A DNA stretch of 64,000 nucleotides from DATLWN01 sp963764315 (GTDB lineage Bacteria > Pseudomonadota > Zetaproteobacteria > Mariprofundales > Mariprofundaceae). The notes below the pieces were generated by a model, which was given only the letters and a program-made list of their open reading frames with translations, ran no database searches and was not told the origin of the DNA. Of the stretch, positions 8,920-18,054 are shown in pieces; position 1 is the first letter of the stretch, and every line of letters starts with the position of its first letter. The stretch spans positions 186,001-250,000 of the forward strand of contig CAVXSB010000006.1 of NCBI GenBank assembly GCA_963764315.1, written 5' to 3'. The position numbers and the translations under genes are program-made.

Positions 8920-10359
8920 ATGCACTTCGGGGGGGTGGTATCGACGCTCGGCGTGCTGGTGATGGTGTTCGGCCTGGGCATGGTCGTGCCGACCGGGGTG
9001 GACCTGTACTACGGCACCGGCCAGGCGCTGCATTTCGTCTTCGCCAGCCTGATGGTGGTGGGGCTCGGCCTGGTGATGCGCCGCATCGGCGGCCCGGTCG
9101 CATACCAGCTGAGCCACCGCGACGGCTTTCTGATCGTCTCCGTCGCCTGGGTGTTGCTGTCCATTCTGGGCGCCGTGCCGCTGTGGACCACGGGCACCTG
9201 CCATACCTTCTGGGACGGCTTTTTCGAGTCCGCCTCCGGCCTGACGACGACCGGATCGACGGTGCTGACCGGCCTGGACGGCATGCCGCCGGCGGTGCTG
9301 TTCTGGCGCTCCATGGAACAGTGGCTGGGTGGCATGGGCATCATCGTGCTGGCGGTGGCGGTGATGCCGCTTTTGGGTGTCGGTGGTATGCAGCTGTTCC
9401 GCGCCGAGGTGCCGGGGCCGGTCAAGGACAAGCTGACGGCGCGCGTGGCGGAAACGGCCAAGGCCTTGTGGTATATCTACTTCGGCATCACGGTGGCCTG
9501 CGCCATCTGCATGTGGCTGGCCGGCATGAGCAAGTTCGATGCGATCAACCACGCCATGTGCACGCTGGCCACCGGCGGTTTTTCCACCCATGACGCCAGC
9601 CTCGGCTATTTCCATTCGCCGCTGCTCGACTGGGTGACCATCGTGTTCATGTTCCTGGGCAGCGTGAACTTCAATCTGCACTTCGCTGCCATCCGGCGGG
9701 GCATCTCGCTCGGCGCCTACCTGCGGGACGAGGAGTTCATGGCCTATGTCAAATGGCTCGCCTTCATCCTGCTGGCCATCGGGGTTGTTGCCGTGCCCAA
9801 GGGCGCGACGGTGACCGATGTGGTGTTCAACACCATGTCGCTGGTCTCCACGACGGGCTTCGTCTCCGTCGACTACAGCCTGTGGCCGCCGGTGACCGGC
9901 ATCCTGCTGTTGATCGGCATGCTGATCAGCGGCTGCGCCGGATCGACCAGCGGCGGCGGCATCAAGGTGGTGCGCATGCTGCTGCTGTTCCGCCAGGGCA
10001 AGCGTGAGCTGCGCCGCCTGATCCATCCGCACGCGGTGATCCAGATCAAGTTCGGCCTCACGCGCATCCCGGAATCCGTGGTGCAGGCACTGTGGGGCTT
10101 TCTGGCGCTGTATGTCGTCTGTTTCGGCATCCTGGTGACGCTGGTGGCTTTGACCGGCGTGGACATGATCTCGTCGATCTCCGCCGTCGTTACCTGCGTC
10201 ACCAACAGCGGCCCCGGCTTCGGCGTCGTCGGGCCCGCCTCCAACTTCGGCGGCCTGCCGGCCGCCGCCAAGGGCATCCTGGCCTTTGCCATGATCATCG
10301 GCCGCCTGGAAATCTTCAGCTTCTTTGTGCTGCTGATGCCAGAGTTCTGGCGCCGTTAG
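8920..10359 (+). CDS. trkH: Trk potassium uptake channel TrkH
   Basis: A 479-residue multi-pass inner-membrane protein with the four pseudo-repeated pore loops of the TrkH/KtrB superfamily: ASGLTTTGST, LATGGFST, SLVSTTGFV and CVTNSGPGF. The glycine in each loop lines the K+ selectivity filter. The length is the family norm. It pairs with TrkA encoded 3 nt upstream. It is the last gene of the operon; the gap behind it holds a copy of an intergenic repeat instead of an obvious terminator. Confidence 0.96.
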   Translation: MHFGGVVSTLGVLVMVFGLGMVVPTGVDLYYGTGQALHFVFASLMVVGLGLVMRRIGGPVAYQLSHRDGFLIVSVAWVLLSILGAVPLWTTGTCHTFWDGFFESASGLTTTGSTVLTGLDGMPPAVLFWRSMEQWLGGMGIIVLAVAVMPLLGVGGMQLFRAEVPGPVKDKLTARVAETAKALWYIYFGITVACAICMWLAGMSKFDAINHAMCTLATGGFSTHDASLGYFHSPLLDWVTIVFMFLGSVNFNLHFAAIRRGISLGAYLRDEEFMAYVKWLAFILLAIGVVAVPKGATVTDVVFNTMSLVSTTGFVSVDYSLWPPVTGILLLIGMLISGCAGSTSGGGIKVVRMLLLFRQGKRELRRLIHPHAVIQIKFGLTRIPESVVQALWGFLALYVVCFGILVTLVALTGVDMISSISAVVTCVTNSGPGFGVVGPASNFGGLPAAAKGILAFAMIIGRLEIFSFFVLLMPEFWRR

Positions 10360-10449
10360 GGGCTTATTTATCTCTGAAGGGCTGCACTACAGATGAGCCC
10401 ACTCGGCGTTCATTTGATGATACCAAACTTCACTTCTCGCGCCTTGATT

Positions 10450-10503
10450 GGCCTCATCTGGAGCGCAGCGGTAATGTCGAAACGAGTGAGAGTGAGAAAG
10501 GCC
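10450..10503. repeat. Intergenic repeat, copy A
   Basis: A roughly 50-bp element bounded by GGCC, starting GGCCTCATCTGGAGC. It resembles the reverse complement of 13933-13982 over its whole length, with many substitutions and small indels. It lies between the convergent ends of trkH and rnr. The match was made by eye. Confidence 0.4.
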
Positions 10504-12675
10504 TTAGGCGACGGGCTCCTCCGGCTCCAGCGATACGTTGATCTGGCCGCGTACCGGGTCGGTAGCGTCGATGCGTATGCGCACGGTGTCGCCGAGATGG
10601 TAGGCATGGCCGCCCCGGCGGGAGACCAGGCGGTGGCCGGTCTCGTCGAGGATGTATTGCGAGCCCAATGCATCGATCGCCAGCGAGGCCTCGGCCAGCG
10701 TCGGCTGCAGTTCCAGGAACATGCGCCGCTTGCTCATGCCGGAGATCACGGCGTCGAAGACCTCGCCGACATCCTTGGTATGGTATAGCGCCGCCAGCAT
10801 GGCCTGGACATCCCATTCCGACTGCGTCTGCTTGCGCTCCTGCACGGAGGTGATCTCGCCGATGGCGGCCAGTTCCGAAGCCGGCAGTACCGCATCCGGC
10901 GATTCGCCTCTCAGCATGGCCTTCAGTCGCCGGTGTACGCAGAGATCCGCATAGCGCCGGATGGGGCTCGTGAAGTGGCAGTAGGAATGGTAGGCCAGGC
11001 CGAAATGGCCGTCGTTGTCTGGGGTATAGCGCGCCTGCTGCATGGAACGCAGGATCAGCCTGTGCAGCACATGCGCCACCGGCGTGTCGGAGGCCTGCTC
11101 CAGAATGCGCTCGACCTCGGCAGGCTTCAGCGGCCTGTCCGGCTTGTTCGGCAGCGACAGGCCGAAGGGGGCGAGGAAATCGTTCAGGGTCTGGATCGAC
11201 TCCGGCTTCGGGGCGGGGTGGATGCGGTACAAGAGCGGCACCTGCCTTTCCTCGAAGTACTCGGCCACGGCCGTATTGGCGGCCAGCATCATCTCCTCGA
11301 TCAGGCGGTGCGCGATGAGGCGCTCCTGCACATCCAGCGCGCTCACCGTGTTGTCGTGCAGCACGGCGCGTACTTCAGGCAGGTCCAGGTCGAGGGCGCC
11401 GCGCTTCCGCCGCGCCTTCTCCAGCATGCGAAACAGGCGCTCGGTATCGCGCAGCATGGCCCGCACATCGGCGTTTTTGATGGCGCCGGCATCGCCATCC
11501 TGCAGCCAGGCGCTGACCTGGCGGTAGGTCAGGCGCGCGCGTGAGTGGATGACGCCCTCGTGTACCTGCACGGCGCGGCGGGTGCCGTTGGCATCGAAGC
11601 GCATGCGCACCACCATGGCCAGGCGCGGCACCATGGGATTCAGCGAGCAGACGCCGTTGCTCAGGCGCTCCGGCAGCATCGGAATGACGCGGTCGGGGAA
11701 ATAGAAGGAGTTGCCGCGCTCGCGCGCCTCGCGGTCCAGTGCTGAGTCCGGGCGCACATACTCGGCCACGTCGGCGATGGCCACCCAGGCCTCGAAGCCG
11801 TCGCCGCGCGGATGTACGCAGACGGCGTCGTCGAAGTCGCGGGCATCCTCGCCGTCGATGGTGACGAAGCCCAGATGGGTGAAATCGGTATGGTGCGGGT
11901 AGCGTGCGGGCACGACCTCGGGGTCGATGGTTCCGGCCTCCTGCTGCACATCGTCCGGAAAATCTCCGGGTAGGCCGTTCTCGGCGATGACGAGGTCGAT
12001 CAGCTTCGCCGGCTCGGCGATCTCGCCGAGCACGCCGACGATGCGCCCGCGCAGCGGCGAACTGCCGCGCATGACGCGTACGTGCACCCAGTCGCCGTCA
12101 TGGGCGTTGCCCGCATCTTTCGACTTGACCAGGATGGCCTGCGGCATGCGCTTGGAGCGCGGCTCCACCATGCCGATGCCGTCCCGGATGACCAGGCGCC
12201 CGACCAGGGTATCGTTGGCCTCGCGCACCACGCGTACGAGTTCGGCGGCGGGGCGGCCGCGCCGTTGTACGGCGCGCACCTCGACGACGTCCCCATGCAT
12301 CAGTCCCCGGGTCTCGCCGACCGGCAGGAACAGATCCTTCTCCAGGCCATCGACGGCGACAAAGCCGAAACCGTCCGGATGCAGGCTCAGGGTCCCGACG
12401 AAGCTGCTGCTCCGGCCGGTGGCGGCGAGCTGTCGCCCGTTCCTCCTGAGCTCTCCATCCGCCAGCATGTGCTCGATGGTCAGTTCCAGGGACTTGCGAT
12501 CCCCGGGGCGGTGCAGGCGCATGGCCTTCGCCAGTTCATGGACGCCACCGCGTCCGTCCGGCAGCTCGGCCATGGCATCGAGCACCTGCTGGCGCCGGAT
12601 GCGGGGTGGGGACGGGCGGCGTGCGTTTGCGGATTGGTCTTGTCGGCGTGGCCGTTCATTTTTCTTTCTTGACAC
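10504..12675 (-). CDS. rnr: Ribonuclease R
   Basis: A 723-residue 3'-5' exoribonuclease of the RNB family. It has an N-terminal winged helix (RRQQVLDAMAELP onwards), two cold-shock domains (SLHPDGFGFVAVDG), the RNB catalytic core and a C-terminal S1 domain. The catalytic aspartates lie in TIDGEDARDFDDAVCV, and FTSPIRRYADLCVHR is the usual RNB signature. The lysine-rich tail of E. coli RNase R is short or missing. The start is a GTG with GGAG about 10 nt upstream. The start codon overlaps the -35 of the divergent tRNA-Leu promoter. Confidence 0.96.
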   Translation of the reverse strand: MSRKKNERPRRQDQSANARRPSPPRIRRQQVLDAMAELPDGRGGVHELAKAMRLHRPGDRKSLELTIEHMLADGELRRNGRQLAATGRSSSFVGTLSLHPDGFGFVAVDGLEKDLFLPVGETRGLMHGDVVEVRAVQRRGRPAAELVRVVREANDTLVGRLVIRDGIGMVEPRSKRMPQAILVKSKDAGNAHDGDWVHVRVMRGSSPLRGRIVGVLGEIAEPAKLIDLVIAENGLPGDFPDDVQQEAGTIDPEVVPARYPHHTDFTHLGFVTIDGEDARDFDDAVCVHPRGDGFEAWVAIADVAEYVRPDSALDREARERGNSFYFPDRVIPMLPERLSNGVCSLNPMVPRLAMVVRMRFDANGTRRAVQVHEGVIHSRARLTYRQVSAWLQDGDAGAIKNADVRAMLRDTERLFRMLEKARRKRGALDLDLPEVRAVLHDNTVSALDVQERLIAHRLIEEMMLAANTAVAEYFEERQVPLLYRIHPAPKPESIQTLNDFLAPFGLSLPNKPDRPLKPAEVERILEQASDTPVAHVLHRLILRSMQQARYTPDNDGHFGLAYHSYCHFTSPIRRYADLCVHRRLKAMLRGESPDAVLPASELAAIGEITSVQERKQTQSEWDVQAMLAALYHTKDVGEVFDAVISGMSKRRMFLELQPTLAEASLAIDALGSQYILDETGHRLVSRRGGHAYHLGDTVRIRIDATDPVRGQINVSLEPEEPVA

Positions 12676-12696
12676 GTAGGTGCTCCATTTTACTAT
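12669..12696 (+). promoter_or_regulatory. Promoter of tRNA-Leu
   Basis: A consensus -35 TTGACA (12669-12674), a 16-nt spacer and TACTAT (12691-12696), the best sigma-70 promoter in the window. G+C-rich sequence follows around the expected start near 12703, as in growth-rate and stringently controlled stable-RNA promoters. The -35 covers the GTG start of the divergent rnr gene. Confidence 0.8.
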
Positions 12697-12732
12697 TCCG
12701 GCCTCGCTGCGGCTCGCCGCGTGCGGGATTAT

Positions 12733-12819
<87 letters not shown>

Positions 12820-12837
12820 CATCGGGAAACCGGCGAA

Positions 12838-12868
12838 AGGCCCGGCGCTTCAAGCGCCGGGCCTTTTT
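12838..12868 (+). terminator. Rho-independent terminator after tRNA-Leu
   Basis: An 11-bp stem AGGCCCGGCGC pairs with GCGCCGGGCCT across a TTCAA loop and is followed by a run of T. Confidence 0.9.
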
Positions 12869-12941
12869 CGTCTGTGTGCCGCAGGCTATCAGAGTTCCCG
12901 GCGCAAATCGCCTTCCATTCCACCGTCCCGTAGGGCCTGTC

Positions 12942-12970
12942 TTGTAGGCCTTACGCGCCGTGCCCATAAT
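12942..12970 (+). promoter_or_regulatory. Putative xerD promoter, leaderless arrangement
   Basis: TTGTAG (12942-12947), a 17-nt spacer and CATAAT (12965-12970). Only 7 nt separate the -10 from the ATG at 12978, so the expected start of transcription falls on the start codon. Confidence 0.5.
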
Positions 12971-12977
12971 GGCAGGC

Positions 12978-13880
12978 ATGGATACACAAGCGGCAGAGGC
13001 GCAGCAAGACCGCATTTCAGGCCTGCTACAGCGCCTGGCCATGCTGCGCGGCTGGTCGGCGCGCACCAGCGAGTCCTATCTGCACGATATCGCCCACGCC
13101 AACGCCCTGCTGCGCAGTCTGGGGACGGACGTCTTCTCCGCCGATCGCGAGCAGGTGCTGCGCTACATCGCCGAGCTGCGCCGGCAGGGCTTTCGGCAGT
13201 CGACCATCCAGCGCCGGCGCAGCGCCCTGGTCACCTGGTTCGCCTATCTGCAGCAGGAGGGCCTGCGCCCCGATCATCCGGCCCGCCAGCTGCCGAAGAT
13301 GCGCAAGAGCCGGCCGTTGCCGAAGATGCTCAACGAGGCGGATGTCGAACGCCTGCTCGCAGCCCCGGATGTCGGGACCGATATCGGCGTGCGCGATCGC
13401 TGCATGCTGGAACTGCTGTATGCCACCGGCCTGCGCGTCAGCGAACTCGTCGGCCTGGGTACGGGCAGCCTGGATATGCAGGGCGGGCTGGTGCGCGTTA
13501 TCGGCAAGGGCGACAAGGAGCGCCTGGTGCCCTTCGGCGAGGAGGCCGGAAACTGGGTCCGCGCCTGGCTGGCGCGGCGGCCCGCCGTGCGCAGTCCCTA
13601 CCTGTTTCCGGGGCGCCAGGGCCGGGCGATGAGCCGCCAGAACTTCTGGCAGCGCCTGCGTCGGTATGCGCGCCAGGCCGGCATCGTGCCGCCCCCGTCC
13701 CCGCATACCTTGCGCCATGCCTTTGCCACGCATCTGCTGAATCACGGCGCCGATCTGAGGGCGGTGCAGATGCTGCTCGGTCATGCCAATATCAGTACCA
13801 CGGAGATCTACACGCATGTGACGCGCGCCCGGCTGCACAGCCTGGTCAACCGCAGCCATCCCCTGGGCGGAGGGGTGTAG
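12978..13880 (+). CDS. xerD: Site-specific tyrosine recombinase XerD
   Basis: A 300-residue tyrosine recombinase with a SAM-like N-terminal core-binding domain and a C-terminal catalytic domain. The full catalytic set is present: R153 (GLRVSEL), K177 (GKGDKER), H243 and R246 (HTLRH), H269 (LLGHANIS) and the nucleophile Y278 (EIYTHV). HAFATHLLNHGADLR is closer to XerD than XerC. XerD acts with XerC at dif to resolve chromosome dimers. In-frame GTG (12960) and ATG (12969) starts exist upstream, but the ATG at 12978 gives the usual length and fits the promoter. It stands alone. Confidence 0.92.
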   Translation: MDTQAAEAQQDRISGLLQRLAMLRGWSARTSESYLHDIAHANALLRSLGTDVFSADREQVLRYIAELRRQGFRQSTIQRRRSALVTWFAYLQQEGLRPDHPARQLPKMRKSRPLPKMLNEADVERLLAAPDVGTDIGVRDRCMLELLYATGLRVSELVGLGTGSLDMQGGLVRVIGKGDKERLVPFGEEAGNWVRAWLARRPAVRSPYLFPGRQGRAMSRQNFWQRLRRYARQAGIVPPPSPHTLRHAFATHLLNHGADLRAVQMLLGHANISTTEIYTHVTRARLHSLVNRSHPLGGGV

Positions 13881-13932
13881 GCACTACGCCAGACCGTGGC
13901 TTGAACATCCGCCAGACTCGGCTACCTTCTGG

Positions 13933-13982
13933 GGCCTGTTCACGCTCATTTCGGTGTTGCCGCTGCTGCTCCAAATGAGGCC
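13933..13982. repeat. Intergenic repeat, copy B
   Basis: A GGCC-bounded element of about 50 bp in the xerD-citrate synthase gap. On its reverse complement it starts GGCCTCATTTGGAGC and contains CGAAATGAGCGTGAAC, shared in part with 10450-10503 and 31231-31276. Confidence 0.4.
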
Positions 13983-14027
13983 ACCCAGGGTTACTCGGTA
14001 GGCTCAGTGACACCAGGAGGCGAGCCC

Positions 14028-15194
14028 ATGACACATCCGGAATCCACCCCGCAATTCGTGCCCGGCCTGGCCGGCGTGCCGATCGCCGAGTCCTCGATCT
14101 CCTATATCGACGGGCAACGGGGCTTCCTCGAGTACCGCGGCATCGATATCGAGACGCTGGCCGAGCAGACCTCTTTCGAGGAATGCGCCTATCTGCTGAT
14201 CTACGGCCGCCTGCCGACCGCCACCGAGCTGACCGAATTCGATAGCGGGCTTCGGCATCACCGCCGCGTCAAGTTCCGCATCCGCGACATGCTCAAATGC
14301 TTCCCGGAATCCGCGCACACCATGGATGCACTGCAGGCCAGCGTGGCGGCGCTGGGCATGTTCTATCCGGCGCCGCGTGGCCTGGATTCCGGCGTGTTCG
14401 ACGAGGACGTGATACGCTCGGCCTGCCTGCGCCTGATCGCCAAGATGCCGACGCTGGTGGCGGCGCACGCGCGCATGCGCCACGGCGACGATCCGATCGC
14501 GCCGCGCGATGACCTGTCCCATGCCGCCAACTTCCTGTACATGCTGACCGGCGAGGAGCCGGACGAGCTTGCCACGCGCGTCATGAATGTGGCCCTGGTC
14601 GTGCATGCCGATCACACGATGAACGCCAGCACTTTCGCCATGCGCGTCACCGCCTCCACGCTGGCCGATCCGTACACGGCGATCAGCGCCGCCATCGGCG
14701 CCCTGTCCGGGCCGCTGCACGGCGGTGCCAACGAGGATGTGCTGAAGATGCTCGATGCCATCGCCAGCCCCGACCATGTCGAGTCGGTGATCGAACAGAA
14801 GCTGGCGAACAAGGAGAAGATTCCGGGGCTCGGCCACCGCATCTACAAGACCAAGGATCCGCGCGCCTCGCTGCTGCAGCGGCTGTACGGCCAGATGGCC
14901 ACGCGCTACGGCGCCGATCGTACCTACGAGGTGGCCAGCCGCATCGAGGCGCTGGTGGCCGAACGTCTCGGGGCCAAGGGTATCTACCCGAACGTGGATT
15001 TTTATTCCGGCATCGTCTATCGCAAGCTTGGCCTGGACCCGAGCCTGTTCACGCCGGTATTCGCGATGGCGCGCGTCGCCGGCTGGCTGGCCCATTGGCG
15101 CGAGCAGCTGCCGCACAACCGCATTTTCCGGCCGGTGCAGATCTATACCGGCGGGCACGGGCTCCCCTTTACCCCGATCGACGAACGCAGCTGA
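14028..15194 (+). CDS. gltA: Citrate synthase
   Basis: A 388-residue citrate synthase of the short, dimeric type. The catalytic residues are visible: a His in VVHADHTMNAST, a His in GLGHRIYKTKDPRA and an Asp in NVDFYSG. The C-terminus IFRPVQIYTG is typical of citrate synthases, less so of 2-methylcitrate synthases, though that activity cannot be excluded. It joins oxaloacetate and acetyl-CoA in the cytoplasm. The start at 14028 has a perfect AGGAGG 7 nt upstream; a GTG 21 nt earlier is in frame but lacks one. It is not in an operon; the aconitase gene is 21 kb away. Confidence 0.9.
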   Translation: MTHPESTPQFVPGLAGVPIAESSISYIDGQRGFLEYRGIDIETLAEQTSFEECAYLLIYGRLPTATELTEFDSGLRHHRRVKFRIRDMLKCFPESAHTMDALQASVAALGMFYPAPRGLDSGVFDEDVIRSACLRLIAKMPTLVAAHARMRHGDDPIAPRDDLSHAANFLYMLTGEEPDELATRVMNVALVVHADHTMNASTFAMRVTASTLADPYTAISAAIGALSGPLHGGANEDVLKMLDAIASPDHVESVIEQKLANKEKIPGLGHRIYKTKDPRASLLQRLYGQMATRYGADRTYEVASRIEALVAERLGAKGIYPNVDFYSGIVYRKLGLDPSLFTPVFAMARVAGWLAHWREQLPHNRIFRPVQIYTGGHGLPFTPIDERS

Positions 15195-15250
15195 GTCGCC
15201 CTGGTCTGTGAGGGAGCGACGGGGCTCGGCCAGGCCGGCCTCCGCTTGAC

Positions 15251-15586
15251 ATGCGTGCGGTGATGGCATTGCCTTGCCGCTCTATGTTCGCCTGGATTCA
15301 GGGGCGCCTCGGCCGCCATCTCGTCATTGCCCTGGCCGCGGTTGCCGTGGTCAGCAGCATGTGGGCGGAGATCGAGTTCCACAACCATGAAACCGGTCTG
15401 CACAAGCCCATCGTCTGCAAGCTCTGTGCCTATGAAAAGGCCGTGGGGCACGGATTCACGACGAGCATTTCCTTCGGCCTGCCGACGCCGGCGCTGATCG
15501 ATGTGCGCATCGACCAGCCGCTGTTCCGTCTGCCGTCCATCGCCTGTCGGCGCTTCACGCCGATCCGGGCCCCACCCTCCGCCTAG
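15251..15586 (+). CDS. Small membrane-anchored Cys/His protein next to a TonB receptor
   Basis: A protein of up to 111 residues with one hydrophobic segment (about residues 22-40) followed by a short outward-facing part holding FHNHE and CKLC, a pattern that could bind a metal or form a disulfide. No known family was recognised with confidence; it resembles the small CxxC proteins (DUF2946-like) often found beside metal-related TonB receptors. In-frame ATGs at 15251, 15263 and 15284 are possible; the last still keeps the membrane segment. The TonB receptor gene starts 82 nt downstream on the same strand. The role is inferred only from that neighbourhood. Confidence 0.5.
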   Translation: MRAVMALPCRSMFAWIQGRLGRHLVIALAAVAVVSSMWAEIEFHNHETGLHKPIVCKLCAYEKAVGHGFTTSISFGLPTPALIDVRIDQPLFRLPSIACRRFTPIRAPPSA

Positions 15587-15625
15587 TCCGTCCCAAACAT
15601 CGATCGATTGAACGTTTGCATGCGC

Positions 15626-15641
15626 CGGCTGTCTTCAGCCG
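15626..15641. repeat. Short inverted repeat before the TonB receptor gene
   Basis: CGGCTG-TCTT-CAGCCG is a perfect hairpin 27 nt before the receptor ATG. There is no T run, so it may be an operator or an mRNA stem instead of a terminator. Confidence 0.35.
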
Positions 15642-15668
15642 AGCGTATGTGCGGATTCGGAGGAGACC

Positions 15669-18014
15669 ATGCGAACATCGGTGGCCAGATCCCTGGCCTT
15701 TCTGCTGTTCTGCCTTCTCGTCGGCGCCCATGGGGCGCGGGCAGCGGGCACGGGCAGCATCGACGGCACCGTCAGCGATGCCATTGGGCAGCCGCTGGCC
15801 GGCGCCACAATCAACGTCAAGGGCGCGACGGGCAATGTCGTGGCCACGGTGAGAAGCGACACGGCGGGACATTTTGCCGTCCCGGCATTGCCCATCGGCG
15901 TCTATGTGGTGTTCGCCGGGAAGGCGGACTATCGCGGCAGTATCAAGATCGCCAACCTGACGGCCGCGCCTTCGCTGCACCTGCAGCTGGTGCTGGCCAG
16001 CACCAGGGCCCTGGAGATCACGGTGTCCGCCAAGCGCCTGAACCCGGCGCGCGGGGCCACGGTCGCCGCCACGGGCGGCAGCGTCTACCGCATGGGCAGC
16101 AAGGCGCTGGAGCACCTTCCCCAGGGGCGGAACACGCCGCTGGACAAGGTGGTGCTGCAGGCGCCGGGCGTGGCACAGGATTCATACGGACAGATCCATA
16201 TCCGCGGCGATCACGGCGATGTGCAGTACCGTATCAACGACATCATCATCCCCGAGGGCATCGGCGGCTTCGGCCAGGCGCTCGACACGCGCTTCGCCGA
16301 GAGCGTGGACCTGCTGACCGGGGCCCTGCCCGCCCGCTACGGCGACCGCACGGCCGGCATCGTCAGCATCCACACGAAATCGGGGGTGCTGGGCAATGGC
16401 GGACGCGTCGGCGTCATGGGCGGCAGCAACAACACCCGCAAGGCCTTCGGCGAGCTCAGCGGCAGCCGGGACCGGTTCAGCTACTACGTGACCGGTTCCG
16501 CCCTGCGCAACGACCTGGGCCTGGAGAAGCCGACGCCGGCCAAGAGCGTGCTGCACGATCGCAGCATCCAGCGCGATGCCTTCGCCTACCTTTCGGACAT
16601 GCTCGGCGACACGGCCAAGCTGAGCCTGATCGCCGGCACGGCGCGCAATGATTTCCAGATCCCGAACAACCCGAACCAGGCCCAGAGCTATACCTATAAC
16701 GGGGTGGCGAACTATCCATCGTCGCAACTGAACGAGAACCAGCGCGAGATCACGCGCTACGGCATCGTCGCCCTGCAGCAGAGCCTGGAGAACGGCATCG
16801 ACTACCAGCTGGCCGCCTTCAGCCGCTACTCGCAGGTGGTGTTCTCGCCCGATCCCGTCGGCGATCTGATCTATACCGGCGTGGCATCAAGCATCCAGCG
16901 CTCCAATCTTTCCTCCGGGCTGCAGGCCGATGCCAGCGCCCGGCTCGGCGCTCGCCATACCCTGCGCACCGGCCTGATCTACAGCCATGCGCACACCGTC
17001 AACGACAGCAACTCCCTGGTGTTCCCGACGGTGGGCGGTACGCAGTCCAGCAGCACGCCCTTCGCCATCCTCGACCACAGTGCCAAGGTCTCCAGGCTCT
17101 ACGGCGCCTATGTGCAGGACGAATGGAAGCCGTTCTCCAGCCTGACGATCAACACCGGCCTGCGCGCGGACTGGGTCGATGCCTATGTCGTCGCCAGCCA
17201 GTGGAGCCCGCGCTTCGGCCTCGTCTACCGGGCGACCCAGACGACGACGCTGCACGCCGGCTTCGCGCGCTATTTCACGCCGCCGCCGACGGAGCTGATC
17301 GCGCCCACCACCGTCAGCAAGTTCCAGAACACCACCAATGCCGCACCCGGCACCGGCAACGACCCGGTGAAGGCGCAGTCCTCGAACTATTACGATGCCG
17401 GCATTTCTCAGCAGCTCGGACCTTATGTCACCGTCGGGCTCGACGGCTATTACCGGCAGCTGACCAATCTGCTCGACGAGGGCCAGTTCGGTTCGGCCAT
17501 GATCTTCACGCCCTTCAACTACGCCCAGGGGCGCATCTACGGCGTGGAGCTGAGCGCGACCTACCATCGGGAGAACTGGTCGGGCTACCTGAACCTGGCC
17601 CGGGCCACGGCCATGGGCCGCGGCATCGTGTCCGGCCAGTACAACTTCGATGCGACGGAGTTGAACTACATCGCCACGCACTGGATCCATCTGGATCACG
17701 ACCAGCGCCTGACCGGCTCCGGCGGGCTTTCGCTACGCCTGGCCGCGGACGACGGCGGGCCTGGACGCCATCTACGGCAGCGGCCTGCGCAACGGCTTCG
17801 CCAACACCGGCCATCTGGGGGCCTATGTGCAGGTCAACGGCACGCTGATGCACCGTTTAAAAGCCGGGGCTGGGGGGAGATCGACGGGCGTGTCAACGTC
17901 GTCAACCTGCTCGACAAGGTCTACCTGATCCGCGACGGCACCGGCGTCGGCGTCGGGGCACCGCAATACGGCCCGCGCCGTTCGTTCTACGCCGAGCTGA
18001 GCAAACCGTTCTGA
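15669..18014 (+). CDS. TonB-dependent outer-membrane receptor, two compensating frameshifts
   Basis: About 781 residues: signal peptide ending in ARAA, an N-terminal carboxypeptidase-regulatory-like beta domain (GSIDGTVSDAIGQPLAGA), a plug domain (QIHIRGDHGDVQYRIN) and a 22-strand barrel ending in phenylalanine. EITVSA near residue 120 is a possible TonB box. The start has GGAGGAG just upstream. Between about 17728 and 17860 the protein is readable only in the +1 frame (FRYAWPRTTAGLDAIYGSG); an extra C near 17727 and a missing T in the TTTAAAA near 17857-17860 explain this, probably sequence errors. ExbB, ExbD and TonB genes follow, so it has a dedicated energy system. The substrate is unknown and no Fur box was seen. 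Confidence 0.85.
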   Translation: MRTSVARSLAFLLFCLLVGAHGARAAGTGSIDGTVSDAIGQPLAGATINVKGATGNVVATVRSDTAGHFAVPALPIGVYVVFAGKADYRGSIKIANLTAAPSLHLQLVLASTRALEITVSAKRLNPARGATVAATGGSVYRMGSKALEHLPQGRNTPLDKVVLQAPGVAQDSYGQIHIRGDHGDVQYRINDIIIPEGIGGFGQALDTRFAESVDLLTGALPARYGDRTAGIVSIHTKSGVLGNGGRVGVMGGSNNTRKAFGELSGSRDRFSYYVTGSALRNDLGLEKPTPAKSVLHDRSIQRDAFAYLSDMLGDTAKLSLIAGTARNDFQIPNNPNQAQSYTYNGVANYPSSQLNENQREITRYGIVALQQSLENGIDYQLAAFSRYSQVVFSPDPVGDLIYTGVASSIQRSNLSSGLQADASARLGARHTLRTGLIYSHAHTVNDSNSLVFPTVGGTQSSSTPFAILDHSAKVSRLYGAYVQDEWKPFSSLTINTGLRADWVDAYVVASQWSPRFGLVYRATQTTTLHAGFARYFTPPPTELIAPTTVSKFQNTTNAAPGTGNDPVKAQSSNYYDAGISQQLGPYVTVGLDGYYRQLTNLLDEGQFGSAMIFTPFNYAQGRIYGVELSATYHRENWSGYLNLARATAMGRGIVSGQYNFDATELNYIATHWIHLDHDQRLTGSGGLSLRLAADDGGPGRHLRQRPAQRLRQHRPSGGLCAGQRHADAPFKSRGWGEIDGRVNVVNLLDKVYLIRDGTGVGVGAPQYGPRRSFYAELSKPF

Positions 18015-18054
18015 ACGTTCTGAACACCGGGGCATGCCCCACAAAGGAGAAGAG

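Noticed and set aside
7426..10032. 868-codon open frame on the minus strand
   Set aside because: Shadow of trkA and trkH, rich in His, Gln and Arg, without motifs.
14004..15269. 421-codon open frame opposite citrate synthase
   Set aside because: Shadow of a fully recognisable citrate synthase; no motifs of its own.
15246..15274. TTGACA upstream of the small Cys/His protein as a promoter
   Set aside because: The hexamer is perfect, but no acceptable -10 lies 16-18 nt downstream (TTGCCT or ATTGCC), and it overlaps the first start codon.
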